DNA of 64,000 nt from [Clostridium] celerecrescens 18A (GTDB taxonomy: Bacteria; Bacillota; Clostridia; Lachnospirales; Lachnospiraceae). The notes beneath the pieces are model-generated. The model saw only the letters and a list, made by a program, of their open reading frames with translations. It was not told the DNA's origin and ran no database searches. Shown here piece by piece: positions 51,266 to 63,192 of this stretch; the first letter of the stretch is position 1; each line of letters begins with the position of its first letter. A program made the translations under genes and the position numbers. The stretch covers positions 2,046,001-2,110,000 of the forward strand of contig NZ_PGET01000001.1 of the NCBI RefSeq assembly GCF_002797975.1, read 5' to 3'.

Positions 51266-52393
51266 TTGCCCGAACGATCACTGACCATTCAGGATATAGC
51301 AAACTTAGCTGGGGTATCGAAAGCAACTGTCTCACGATATTTAAACGGTAAATATGAATATATGTCCCTTCAGACAAAAGAGAGAATTGAACATATTATT
51401 GAAGCCACAGGATATCAACCGAATCATCTGGCTCGCACCTTGAAAAGCAAACGAAGCATGATGGCCGGCATCGTGGTTGCAGATATCGGCAGCCCTTTTA
51501 CTTCGGCTGCCGTCAGAAGCATTGGTATTTCCTTACGTGAAAAAGGTTACGGAATCATCACTGCAAGCAGTGATAACAATTATGAACTGGAAAAAGAATA
51601 TCTGCGCTCTCTTATGGCGCAGCAGGTAGACGGTCTTATTGTAAATACCACGATGCGCCATAATCCATATCTGATTAGACTGGCAAACGACGGGGTTCCC
51701 GTGGTACTGTTAGATCGCAGCATTGATAATTATATGTTTGACATGGCATATATTTCAAATCAGAATCCTTTAGTCCATGCCATCGAGCATTTAAAAGAGG
51801 AGGGATATGGGCGCATTGCTCTATTTACACAACCCTTTGATCATGTCTTCCCCCGTGCCGCAAGACAGGAGGCTTTTCTGGAAAAAATGAGAGATATGGG
51901 CGAAAACGACCCTTCTAAATCCGTATATGTATCCGATATATCAGATTTGGATTCCATTGCGAATCAGGTGTATGCATTTTATCAGGCAGGGGAACGGGAT
52001 GTGACTCCTTCGGCCATCATAGCGGCCAACGGCATGATGTTAATGACATGCGCTCAGGCAATCCTTTCACTGGGAATTCCCATGCCTCATGGGATAGGTC
52101 TTATGGGCTATGACGACTGGGGAAAGCTCAGTGAGCTTGGTTGGGCATCCATGGCAGGGGGAGGACTTACAACTATGGCGCCCTCTATCAATCAATTGGG
52201 GGAAATGGCAGCAGAGTTTCTATTGGAACGCATGATGGAGGCAAATTCTTCCAAGCGTACTTATCAGGTGGAAGCTCCCTTAATCCGGCGCGGCAGCACC
52301 GCCCATGGACGCAATGACCGTGACTTAAACATCGGCTCGCCCAAGCCTCCCTATTGGGCAATCAATGACACACAGGGCAAGTGGTGGGTGTAG
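51266..52393 (+). CDS. LacI family transcriptional regulator with TTG start
   Basis: 375 residues. The N-terminal HTH and hinge read LTIQDIANLAGVSKATVSRY with GYQPNHLARTLKSKRS. A periplasmic-binding-like core of the KdgR/GntR type follows (VVADIGSPFTSAAVRSIG, GLMGYDDWGKLSELGW). The start must be TTG at 51266: GGAGGAG lies 8 nt upstream and the HTH begins at residue 6. It is divergent from the transporter-hydantoinase operon, and two matching palindromes lie between, so it probably represses both. The KdgR-like core suggests a sugar-acid effector. Confidence 0.92.
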   Translation: MPERSLTIQDIANLAGVSKATVSRYLNGKYEYMSLQTKERIEHIIEATGYQPNHLARTLKSKRSMMAGIVVADIGSPFTSAAVRSIGISLREKGYGIITASSDNNYELEKEYLRSLMAQQVDGLIVNTTMRHNPYLIRLANDGVPVVLLDRSIDNYMFDMAYISNQNPLVHAIEHLKEEGYGRIALFTQPFDHVFPRAARQEAFLEKMRDMGENDPSKSVYVSDISDLDSIANQVYAFYQAGERDVTPSAIIAANGMMLMTCAQAILSLGIPMPHGIGLMGYDDWGKLSELGWASMAGGGLTTMAPSINQLGEMAAEFLLERMMEANSSKRTYQVEAPLIRRGSTAHGRNDRDLNIGSPKPPYWAINDTQGKWWV

Positions 52394-52418
52394 ACGGACT
52401 GAACTTTCCTCGTTCTCA

Positions 52419-52523
52419 TCAAGATTCTGGACCGAATATCCATTTATTCTTGTACCGTGAAGCTATGACTGCATACTCCAGCAAATGATCCTCGACAGAA
52501 TCATAAAATGTTACTTTTATCAT
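52419..52523 (-). pseudogene. N-terminal fragment of a NUDIX hydrolase
   Basis: AGGAGGGG leads to an ATG at 52523 and a 34-residue frame (MIKVTFYDSVEDHLLEYAVI, then SRYKNKWIF) that matches the start of clostridial NUDIX proteins. It then stops at 52419, just before the expected NUDIX box. The remainder of the gap 52524-52724 is AT-rich with no gene. Confidence 0.6.
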
Positions 52524-52724
52524 CAGATCCCCTCCTATCTGATATCAACTTATCATGTATGAAAAGGAAAAACAATCTATTTTTTATATAAATTAGGTCT
52601 ATAAAAATAAAAAAGCAGCAGGTAATCATGGAATCAAAATAAAACCATCTTTGCCCGCCGCTTACTGCTATCAATTTTTTCATATATCTTATGACTTGTT
52701 TAACCTATCATAAAGTCAATGCAT

Positions 52725-53084
52725 TTATTTGATCTTCCCGGGAGTATATCCAGCTTTTCTCACCATCTCTTTCAGCTCATCCTCCGGCATCTGCGCTTTC
52801 ATATGTATGACTGCCAGTTTTTTCTTCAGATCCACGGAAGCATATAATCCTTCCCGGCTATTAAACTCATTCTCCACTCTCTTTTTGCAATTCCCGCAGG
52901 TCATTCCTTCTACTTCCAAGGTTCGGGTATAAGGATAATGGGATATATTTTTATCAACAGCTTTAATTTTCTTCACTTCGCTGCCGCCGCTTCCGCAGCA
53001 GCCATATTTCGTCCTATTTATAGTGCTTCTTAATCCAAAGTAGCAAAGTACAATTAAAATCGCACAAATAATTGCAGTAGACAT
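52725..53084 (-). CDS. Membrane-anchored heavy-metal-associated (HMA) domain protein
   Basis: 119 residues. An N-terminal membrane helix (3-19) and a Cys-rich GCCGSGG linker (28-34) lead to a C-terminal HMA domain at about 52-119 with metal site MTCGNC (61-66). It should bind copper or a similar soft metal at the membrane face. GAGGAGG lies before the ATG. It is a single gene with no metal ATPase beside it. The upstream gap 53085-53340 holds a TATAAT-like box near 53262 and nothing else I can name. Confidence 0.85.
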   Translation of the reverse strand: MSTAIICAILIVLCYFGLRSTINRTKYGCCGSGGSEVKKIKAVDKNISHYPYTRTLEVEGMTCGNCKKRVENEFNSREGLYASVDLKKKLAVIHMKAQMPEDELKEMVRKAGYTPGKIK

Positions 53085-53344
53085 ATGTAACCTCCTCTGT
53101 CCTTTTTCTTCATTTTATACACGAATGCATCAATGAGATATGACTTCCTATCCGCTTGATGCCTGGTAAAGCGGAGTATGCTTCTCATGAACTCAAGATT
53201 GAAAGATTATTTCTTTCAGCAGACCATTCTGCATGAAGCTGAATTGGCAATCCAACCATTCTTATTATAATACAATATCAGAAAAAAAGGACAGGATTAC
53301 CTGATTATTTTTATCAACAACTATAATTTTTCTCTAAAATAAAA

Positions 53345-53381
53345 GCGGCAGACCGTAAGAGTTTTCTCAACCTTCTGCCGC
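53345..53381 (-). terminator. Terminator of the galactoside operon
   Basis: GCGGCAGA (53345-53352) and TCTGCCGC (53374-53381) pair, with TTTTATTTT following on the minus strand, 14 nt beyond the lacZ stop. Confidence 0.8.
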
Positions 53382-53394
53382 CTGCCGCCTTCAT

Positions 53395-56499
<3,105 letters not shown>

Positions 56500-56508
56500 C
56501 TATATCTT

Positions 56509-57342
56509 TTATTCTTTCACCGCTCCGGCAGCGATTCCTGCCAGAATGTATTTCTGGAAGAAAATATAAATAAGGATCGTCGGCAGCATGATAATGATGA
56601 TACCTGCCGCCAGCTTCTGCCACGACCCCTGCTGGGCATTGGCATAATTCATCAAAAAGGTGGTTAACGTGCGAAGCTTGTTCTTTGGCATATATAAGTA
56701 TGGAATATACATATCATTGATGATAGTAATTGCCTTGATGATCACCACGGTAGCTGTGGCAGGCGCCAACAGAGGAAATATGATCCTCGTAAACAGACCG
56801 AAATATGAACAGCCGTCCAGGAGCGCGCTTTCATCAAGAGACACCGGAAGGGTAGAAATGAACTGCCGGTAAATATAAAGCTGCATCAGATCCGATGCCA
56901 CATAGATCACGATGGGCGCCCCAAGAGTATTGTATAGACCGATGCCGTTAATGATTTTAAATCTGGCAATTTCCGTTACAAAGCTAGGAATCAGCATGCC
57001 CAGGAAAAAAAGGCTCATAATTACTTTTTTTAGCTTAAACTCAAATCGCTCCAGAATAAACGCGGTTATGGTTCCAAACAGCACATTAAACAGAATACTG
57101 ACTGCAAGTATGATGCCCGTATTCTTAAAACCAATCAGAAGATATTTATCTCCCACCACCTTTTGAAAGTTTGAGAAAGTGATCCTTTCCATGGGTGGCA
57201 AAAGCAGGGGAGAGGTATTCACCATATCCGCCTTTGTCTTGAAAGCTGCAAACAGGGTCAGAAGGATCGGCGCCAGAACGATCAGGACCATTCCCATACA
57301 AATGACCTGTTTTAAGCCCTGTTCCATTGTACGTCTTTTCAT
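56509..57342 (-). CDS. Carbohydrate ABC transporter permease, MalG type
   Basis: 277 residues, six membrane helices. The EAA loop DGCSYFGLFTRIIFPLLAPA lies near 180-200, and the C-terminus ends in AGIAAGAVKE, typical of MalG-type permeases. It pairs with the permease encoded 2 nt upstream to import the ligand caught by the lipoprotein at 58311. No ATPase gene is in the locus, so a shared MsmK-like ATPase elsewhere is likely, as usual in Firmicutes. Confidence 0.92.
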   Translation of the reverse strand: MKRRTMEQGLKQVICMGMVLIVLAPILLTLFAAFKTKADMVNTSPLLLPPMERITFSNFQKVVGDKYLLIGFKNTGIILAVSILFNVLFGTITAFILERFEFKLKKVIMSLFFLGMLIPSFVTEIARFKIINGIGLYNTLGAPIVIYVASDLMQLYIYRQFISTLPVSLDESALLDGCSYFGLFTRIIFPLLAPATATVVIIKAITIINDMYIPYLYMPKNKLRTLTTFLMNYANAQQGSWQKLAAGIIIIMLPTILIYIFFQKYILAGIAAGAVKE

Positions 57343-57343
57343 C

Positions 57344-58234
57344 TTATTTTCTTCCCCCCTTCAAAATACCGTGAATGATTTTGTTCTGAACCAGATAAAT
57401 GACAACGATCATGACCATAATCGCCACCGCCATGGTGGAAGCAAGGCCGAAGTTGCTGTATTTAAAGGCCGTATCAATGGTATAGAGCGTAAAGGTGGAG
57501 GAGGCATATCCCGGTCCTCCGCTGGTCATGACATAGGGGATATCAAATACCTGAAGAGCACCCCGGATGTTATCGAAAAGGACAAAATCCACCATGAGCA
57601 TAATAGACGGTATCTGAATGTACTTGAACATTTGCCACGCGTTTGCTCCATCCACTCTGGCTGCTTCCTGTACATCCTGTGGAAGAGACTGGAGGGCCGC
57701 CATAAAAAGGATGACATGGTACCCGGAAAATCTCCACAGGGAGACAAAGGCCAGCACGAAATTGACGATCTTAGGGTCGGACAGCCAGTTTCTTATCAGA
57801 CTCTCCAGATGAAATAAGGTTAATATCTCATCAAATGCTCCATTTATAGGAGAAAAGAAATAGGAAAAGGCATAGGAAATTGCAACTCCGTTGATGATAT
57901 ACGGCATAAAAACCATGGTTTTATAAAATTTAGACGCCCTAAGCCTTGAGGTTAACAGCACTGCAAACATCAGTTCAATGGGAATGAATATCAGATGTCC
58001 GAAAAAATACACCCCATTGTTGCGGAGGGACAGCCATAAGTCCCTGTTCCGGAACATGGCTGTATAATTGCCAAAACCAATTTGATCATAGGTTTTGGAG
58101 TATCCATCCCAGTTTGTAAAGCTCATGCGGATTAAGTCAAAGGCGGGAAACACCACAAATCCGATAAGCAGTGCCATAGGAACGACAAGGGCGCATACAA
58201 TAAACACTTTTTTCTGTTTTTCCAGAGAATTCAT
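57344..58234 (-). CDS. Carbohydrate ABC transporter permease, MalF type
   Basis: 296 residues from the ATG at 58234 behind AGGAGG (a longer frame to 58288 has none). Six helices; EAA-like loop EAARVDGANAWQMFKYIQIP near 205-225. It partners with the MalG-type protein. The sugar is unknown, and a beta-galactoside is suggested by the co-operonic lacZ. Confidence 0.92.
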   Translation of the reverse strand: MNSLEKQKKVFIVCALVVPMALLIGFVVFPAFDLIRMSFTNWDGYSKTYDQIGFGNYTAMFRNRDLWLSLRNNGVYFFGHLIFIPIELMFAVLLTSRLRASKFYKTMVFMPYIINGVAISYAFSYFFSPINGAFDEILTLFHLESLIRNWLSDPKIVNFVLAFVSLWRFSGYHVILFMAALQSLPQDVQEAARVDGANAWQMFKYIQIPSIMLMVDFVLFDNIRGALQVFDIPYVMTSGGPGYASSTFTLYTIDTAFKYSNFGLASTMAVAIMVMIVVIYLVQNKIIHGILKGGRK

Positions 58235-58310
58235 AGATACCTCCTGATTCAAGTCCTTGGAAGAAAATGGGGGCAGGGCTACCATCACCCTGTCCCCGTT
58301 TCCATTCTGT

Positions 58311-59684
58311 TTATTTTATTCCAAGCTTAGTTCTGGCTTCCGCCCATTTTGTATTGAGTCCATCCAGTTCCGCTTTTAAATCAAAGCCATTGGTAAACAT
58401 CTGGGCACCCAGCTTCTTGTAATCAAATGCGATATCGTTCTGGATCGCCTGGAAATCATCTCCGCCGCCGTCATACATAACCAGTTCCTTATCCGGCTGC
58501 TGCTCATCTGCCTGGGCAAGGATCGGGTCCTTTTCCTTGGGGAAGTTTTTCATGGAAGATGCACTGGTTACATAATTGATATATCCCGGATACCATTCTT
58601 CGCTGTAGAACCATTCTACGAAAGCTTTTGCCAGTTCCGGATTCTTGCTGTGAGTGGTTACTCCCATAAAGGAGTCGCCCTGTACGATAACACGGAAGGG
58701 ATCGTCTTTGGAATCTCTTACCGGAAGGTAGAAGGTGCCAAGCTCTGACGCATCATCAGTACCGCTTTGAATGTTTTGAAGGCCCCAGTCTCCAAGAGCA
58801 ATGATAGCCGCCTTTTTCTGGGCAAACAGGGAGGTTACCTGATCGTTGCCCATGCCAAGAGGATCTTTGCCGAACACATTTTTGCTGAATAAGCTGTTAA
58901 CCTTATTGTATGCCTTGTTAATGTCGGTTCCATCTGCAAACGGAGCATCTGTCTTTGCCATATCGTTCCAGTTCTGTCCGTTGCCGCCCTGTAGTGCAGG
59001 CATAAATTCCATGTACGGATAGTCCGGCCATTCATCCTTAGCGCCAAGGGCGATAGCCATGAAATCCGGGTCGTTCTTCCCATAATAATCCTGAAGGGTC
59101 TGAGCTGTTTTCTCAAAATCTTCCCATGTGGTGGGAACCTCCACACCGGCTTCCTTAAACATGTCCTTCCAATAATAAACGTATTCATATCCCGCTGTCA
59201 TTGGAATTCCCAAAACCTTGCCATCCATTGCGTATCCGGAGGCCAGCTCGTTGTTTTTCGCTGCTTCAAGCCCTGATAAATCTACCAGATAGTCTTTGAA
59301 TCTGGATAAGGTGAAGGGCTTATTAAACATAACATCCGGAAGCTGGTTTGCTGATGTTCTCATCTTCATGGCATTCCAGTATTCGGAATCATCCTTAATC
59401 TTTTCTACTTCAATATCTGCATTGGGATATTTCTCCTGGAATTTCCCAACCATATCATTTTCATCAATATAATCCATCAGGTTGTTGTCCCAGATGGCAA
59501 ATACCAGACTGCCTTTTAAGTCTTCCTTTGCCTCCGGCTTTCCCGCTTCTGTCTGGGCCCCTTCCTGGCCTTTAGCCGTGGTTTCTTTTGGAGTTTCCCC
59601 GGTTCCATTTGAAGAGGAACAGCCGGTCATAGCTCCTATTGCCATTGCTGCGCAAAGCCCCAAAGCCAACACTCGTTTTCTCAT
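58311..59684 (-). CDS. Carbohydrate ABC transporter substrate-binding lipoprotein
   Basis: 457 residues. A lipoprotein signal with GAMTGC has lipid Cys at 22, followed by a Thr/Glu-rich linker. A type-1 solute-binding fold covers residues about 60-457 (SLVFAIWDNNLMDYIDEND, LPDVMFNKPF, TTWEDFEKTAQ, AFVEWFYSEEW). It captures an oligosaccharide for the two permeases. GGGAGG precedes the ATG. It lies 99 nt downstream of the response regulator gene, a gap that could hold a regulated promoter. Confidence 0.92.
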   Translation of the reverse strand: MRKRVLALGLCAAMAIGAMTGCSSSNGTGETPKETTAKGQEGAQTEAGKPEAKEDLKGSLVFAIWDNNLMDYIDENDMVGKFQEKYPNADIEVEKIKDDSEYWNAMKMRTSANQLPDVMFNKPFTLSRFKDYLVDLSGLEAAKNNELASGYAMDGKVLGIPMTAGYEYVYYWKDMFKEAGVEVPTTWEDFEKTAQTLQDYYGKNDPDFMAIALGAKDEWPDYPYMEFMPALQGGNGQNWNDMAKTDAPFADGTDINKAYNKVNSLFSKNVFGKDPLGMGNDQVTSLFAQKKAAIIALGDWGLQNIQSGTDDASELGTFYLPVRDSKDDPFRVIVQGDSFMGVTTHSKNPELAKAFVEWFYSEEWYPGYINYVTSASSMKNFPKEKDPILAQADEQQPDKELVMYDGGGDDFQAIQNDIAFDYKKLGAQMFTNGFDLKAELDGLNTKWAEARTKLGIK

Positions 59685-59783
59685 TTCTGTAATACCTCCC
59701 TTGTTTTGATGATATTATCTTACCATTTCAAAACAGCCTTCTCCATGAGATATGGTTTGAAAACTTGATATATCGTCAGGTCT

Positions 59784-61337
59784 TTATTTCCGGTACCCGC
59801 CCGGACTTACTTTGCACAGCTTTTTAAATACTCTGGTAAAATGCTCCACACTGTTATAGCCAACGCTCTGACTGATTTCATAAATCTTCAGGTCTGTTGT
59901 CTCCATCAGCTCCCTTGCCTTTCGAATGCGGACCTCAGTCAAGTAATTGCTGAAGGTCATCCCTTCTTCTTTCGTAAATCTGGTGCTGAAATATTTTTCA
60001 TTCAGACCGATGAAGCTTGCCACGCTTCCCAGTGTCAGCTCAGGATTGGCATAATTATCCATAATGAACCGTTTTGCCCGGATCATCATATCCGCCTGCT
60101 TCCGGTCCGCATGGTGGGCATTATAATCCATGATCCAGCGGAAATAATTATTCAGCCATAATTCCAGGCTCCGCATTTCATCCAAACGGCTGATTTTCTC
60201 ATAATAATTGACTTCTTCCGCAAACAGGGCGCTGATATCATCGTGGTTATCTGAAAGCTGCCAGGCAATGCTGCAGATGAGATGAAGGCAGACCTCTTTG
60301 GCAGCTTTTAAATCCATTTTGTAAAGTTCGGAAAAGAAAGCTTTCTTTTCTGACCATACGGCAAGCTCATCGCCTACCATAAGGCCCTTTAAAAGCTTTT
60401 CATAATCCTGCCCGGCCTGCCGGACCTGCAGGAAGGAGACTGTATCTTTTTCCCATGGATCGCAGATCTTCCCTTTCCCCTTTAAATACTTAAGCCTTAA
60501 CTGCTCTCCTGCCTCCTCAAACCGGGTTAAGAAATCCTTTGTGCCTTTTCCCGGCCTGCTGATCCCTGCGGAAACGGAGAGATTCATAAAGTGCTTCCAC
60601 ACATTGCATAACTGCTTACAGGCGGAAACTGCATTTTCCTTATACTGCTCCGGATCGGTGATACGGTACAGCAAACAATAACGGGAAGGCGCCACTGCTC
60701 CGAGAATGCAGCGGGATGCCACTCTGGGGATCTGTCCGGCCAGTTCCAACATGGGTTTTATCAGTGTTTCTTCAAAATCCTCTCCAAAACGGGCCGATGC
60801 CTTATGGAAGTCTTCTATTTCAAATTGCATTACCAGGTATTCCTGTTGAAAAAATATTTCATCAAGGGACCGTCTTCCCATGGCCATATCTACAAGAAGG
60901 ACTGAATCCGGGACTTTTACCACTGGTTTTCTCTCTCCTCCTGTTTCACCGCCGTGATCGTGAAAGACCTCTTCATCCAAACGTTTCAGCATGGCTGCAA
61001 GGGTTTCCTCTGTTAATCCGGTCTTTAACAGGTAATCACAGGCCCCCAGACGAAAGGCATCCCGAACCAGCTTGAAATCATCGTAACCGCTTAAAACCAG
61101 TACTGCCGGCATGTTTTTCAAACGGTTTAACTCCTCCAAGAGGCCGATCCCATCCATAACCGGCATTTTCATATCGGTGATCACTAAATCCACCGGATGA
61201 TCCTTAATATATTCCAATGCCTGCTGGCCATGAATGGCATCCGCGGCAATCTGATACCCCATCTCTTCCCAGTTGATCAGGGAGCGCAGGGTAATCCGTA
61301 CTATGGTATCGTCATCCACGATCAGGACATTTCTCAT
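59784..61337 (-). CDS. Response regulator with AraC-type DNA-binding domain (YesN type)
   Basis: 517 residues. The receiver has DDD8-10, phospho-acceptor Asp55 (LVITDMKMPVMDG) and Lys in YLLKTG. A long middle region leads to a C-terminal AraC HTH pair (SVASFIGLNEKYFSTRFTKE and IYEISQSVGYNSVEHFTRVF). The start overlaps the kinase stop as ATGA, so the two are coupled. It likely activates the ABC/lacZ genes downstream. Confidence 0.93.
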   Translation of the reverse strand: MRNVLIVDDDTIVRITLRSLINWEEMGYQIAADAIHGQQALEYIKDHPVDLVITDMKMPVMDGIGLLEELNRLKNMPAVLVLSGYDDFKLVRDAFRLGACDYLLKTGLTEETLAAMLKRLDEEVFHDHGGETGGERKPVVKVPDSVLLVDMAMGRRSLDEIFFQQEYLVMQFEIEDFHKASARFGEDFEETLIKPMLELAGQIPRVASRCILGAVAPSRYCLLYRITDPEQYKENAVSACKQLCNVWKHFMNLSVSAGISRPGKGTKDFLTRFEEAGEQLRLKYLKGKGKICDPWEKDTVSFLQVRQAGQDYEKLLKGLMVGDELAVWSEKKAFFSELYKMDLKAAKEVCLHLICSIAWQLSDNHDDISALFAEEVNYYEKISRLDEMRSLELWLNNYFRWIMDYNAHHADRKQADMMIRAKRFIMDNYANPELTLGSVASFIGLNEKYFSTRFTKEEGMTFSNYLTEVRIRKARELMETTDLKIYEISQSVGYNSVEHFTRVFKKLCKVSPGGYRK

Positions 61338-63115
61338 TGGTCTTCCGGTTCCTTTCTTCTTATAGGAATGCGGATGGAGGTTCTTGTGAACCGGCCCTCT
61401 CCGCTTTCCATCTCAAATTCACAGCTTTCGCCATAATTAAGCGTAAGCCTGGTTTTTACATTGGTGATTCCGATGCTTACATGATCCTTTTTCCCTTCCT
61501 TTTCCTCTTCCCCATTCAGGATCCGGCTCATCTCTTCTTCAGACATACCCTTTCCGTTATCCCGGATCTCAAGGAACAGAAATCCATCTGCTTCGCGAGC
61601 CGTCAGCCAGATGATTCCCATCTCATCCATCAGGCCGCTAAAGCCATGGACAATGGAATTTTCGACCACAGGCTGTAGAATAAGCCGCGGGACCAGGCAG
61701 GAAAGGCAGGATTCCTCGATTTCATATTTTATATCAAACCCGTCGGAATAACGGATTTTCATCAGATAGATAAAACTGTCTAAAACCTCCAGTTCCTCTT
61801 TTAGCGGATAAAATCCCGTATTGCTGCGGAAGGAGCAGGATAATATTTTAATGAGCGCCTCTGCCATGCGGGCAATGGATTCATACTTTGACATCTGTGC
61901 GATAAACCGGATAGAATTCAAGGAATTTACCAGAAAGTGAGGATTGATCTGAGACTGCAGCGCCCTGATCTCTGCCTCATGTTTTTTCTGCTGCTGTTCC
62001 TCATTTTCCTGTATCAGCTGCTTTAGCCGTCTTGTCATACGGTTAAAGGAATGGATCATCAGTCGCAGCTCTTCCTGCCCTTTTGGTTCCACATGAACCA
62101 GAAGATTTCCCTCCTCCACCTTTTTCATGCCCTCAACCGTATGATGGATGGGGTCAATAATGCTTTTTAAGAAATAGCTGGAAAAACGGTAAAACAGAGC
62201 AAACAGGAGGAGCGTGACCGCTACAATGACGGCTGCGGTCCTGTTAAAGCTTCTTGTAAGGGCTTCATAAGACACTACGCTGATGATCTTTAAGCCGGTC
62301 ACCGGTTCTTCGGTCACCACTCCCATATAACGTCTGCCATTTGCCTGATACCGGAATTTGGGCTGTTCCAGGGAAATATTCCGGGGCAAAAGAGCCATCG
62401 TTCCTTCTGCGTCAAAAATAATCTTTCCTGACTTGTCCGCAATCATAGTAGTTCCCAGCATCCGTTCCTTATTATAATCTTTTATCAGTCCTCCGGTCCT
62501 GGATGAGACAAACAATGCCGTCATCTCTATGACCCCGTCCCGGTCCACATCCATTCCCGGGGACAGGCCAGCGGCAATGGTCAGAGTATAGGCATTTTTT
62601 CTGGAATTGGTTACACTGCGGTCATAAAAACCTACCTTTACCACATTGGGTGCTGCCAAAGCCTCCTGATACCAGGAGGAGGCCCTCAGTTCCTCCCTGC
62701 TTAAGGTAATATCATCCTTCATATACGTATGGTCCCCGTCTTTCATATAAAATACGGCAGACAGGATGTCTTGCACCGGAACCATGGCATAATGAAAGGA
62801 TTCGGTCAGGATCTTCGTATAAAGATATTTTTCAGCCACATCTTTTGTATTTGTTTTTGCTGCATTTTTTATGACTTCATTGTCGTTGACATATACGAAA
62901 TGGGATAAACGGAGGGATACATCCTTTACTTCGCCGCCCAGAGTGGAGGCGATATTATCCTGGGCACGACGGATGTTGGAGACTGCGGAATCCACCATCA
63001 TGGTACGGATAATGAGGATGGACAGTAAGATTATTAAAAGAATAGGAATCACGATGAGGGCGAAGAAGCTGTTATAATAAGAAGCCTTTAATTTCTGCTT
63101 TTTATTCATCCACAT
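61334..63115 (-). CDS. Sensor histidine kinase, YesM type
   Basis: 593 residues. Helices at about 15-38 and 294-312 enclose a Cache-like sensor. A HAMP domain lies at about 315-368, phospho-acceptor His393 in LQSQINPHFLVNSLNSIRF, and the HATPase domain has QPVVENSIVHGF and DNGKGMSEEEM. GAGGAGGG lies 9 nt before the first ATG. It pairs with the coupled regulator to control the galactoside locus. Confidence 0.92.
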   Translation of the reverse strand: MWMNKKQKLKASYYNSFFALIVIPILLIILLSILIIRTMMVDSAVSNIRRAQDNIASTLGGEVKDVSLRLSHFVYVNDNEVIKNAAKTNTKDVAEKYLYTKILTESFHYAMVPVQDILSAVFYMKDGDHTYMKDDITLSREELRASSWYQEALAAPNVVKVGFYDRSVTNSRKNAYTLTIAAGLSPGMDVDRDGVIEMTALFVSSRTGGLIKDYNKERMLGTTMIADKSGKIIFDAEGTMALLPRNISLEQPKFRYQANGRRYMGVVTEEPVTGLKIISVVSYEALTRSFNRTAAVIVAVTLLLFALFYRFSSYFLKSIIDPIHHTVEGMKKVEEGNLLVHVEPKGQEELRLMIHSFNRMTRRLKQLIQENEEQQQKKHEAEIRALQSQINPHFLVNSLNSIRFIAQMSKYESIARMAEALIKILSCSFRSNTGFYPLKEELEVLDSFIYLMKIRYSDGFDIKYEIEESCLSCLVPRLILQPVVENSIVHGFSGLMDEMGIIWLTAREADGFLFLEIRDNGKGMSEEEMSRILNGEEEKEGKKDHVSIGITNVKTRLTLNYGESCEFEMESGEGRFTRTSIRIPIRRKEPEDQ

Positions 63116-63192
63116 CTTCTTACGCCCTCCTCGCCGCTACCTGTTTATGACTCTATTATACAGCGGAAAAACTATAAAATCAATGCATCATT

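Noticed and set aside
52725..53084. Copper chaperone CopZ or part of a metal-ATPase operon
   Set aside because: It has an N-terminal membrane helix and Cys-rich linker unlike soluble CopZ, and no P-type ATPase gene is adjacent.
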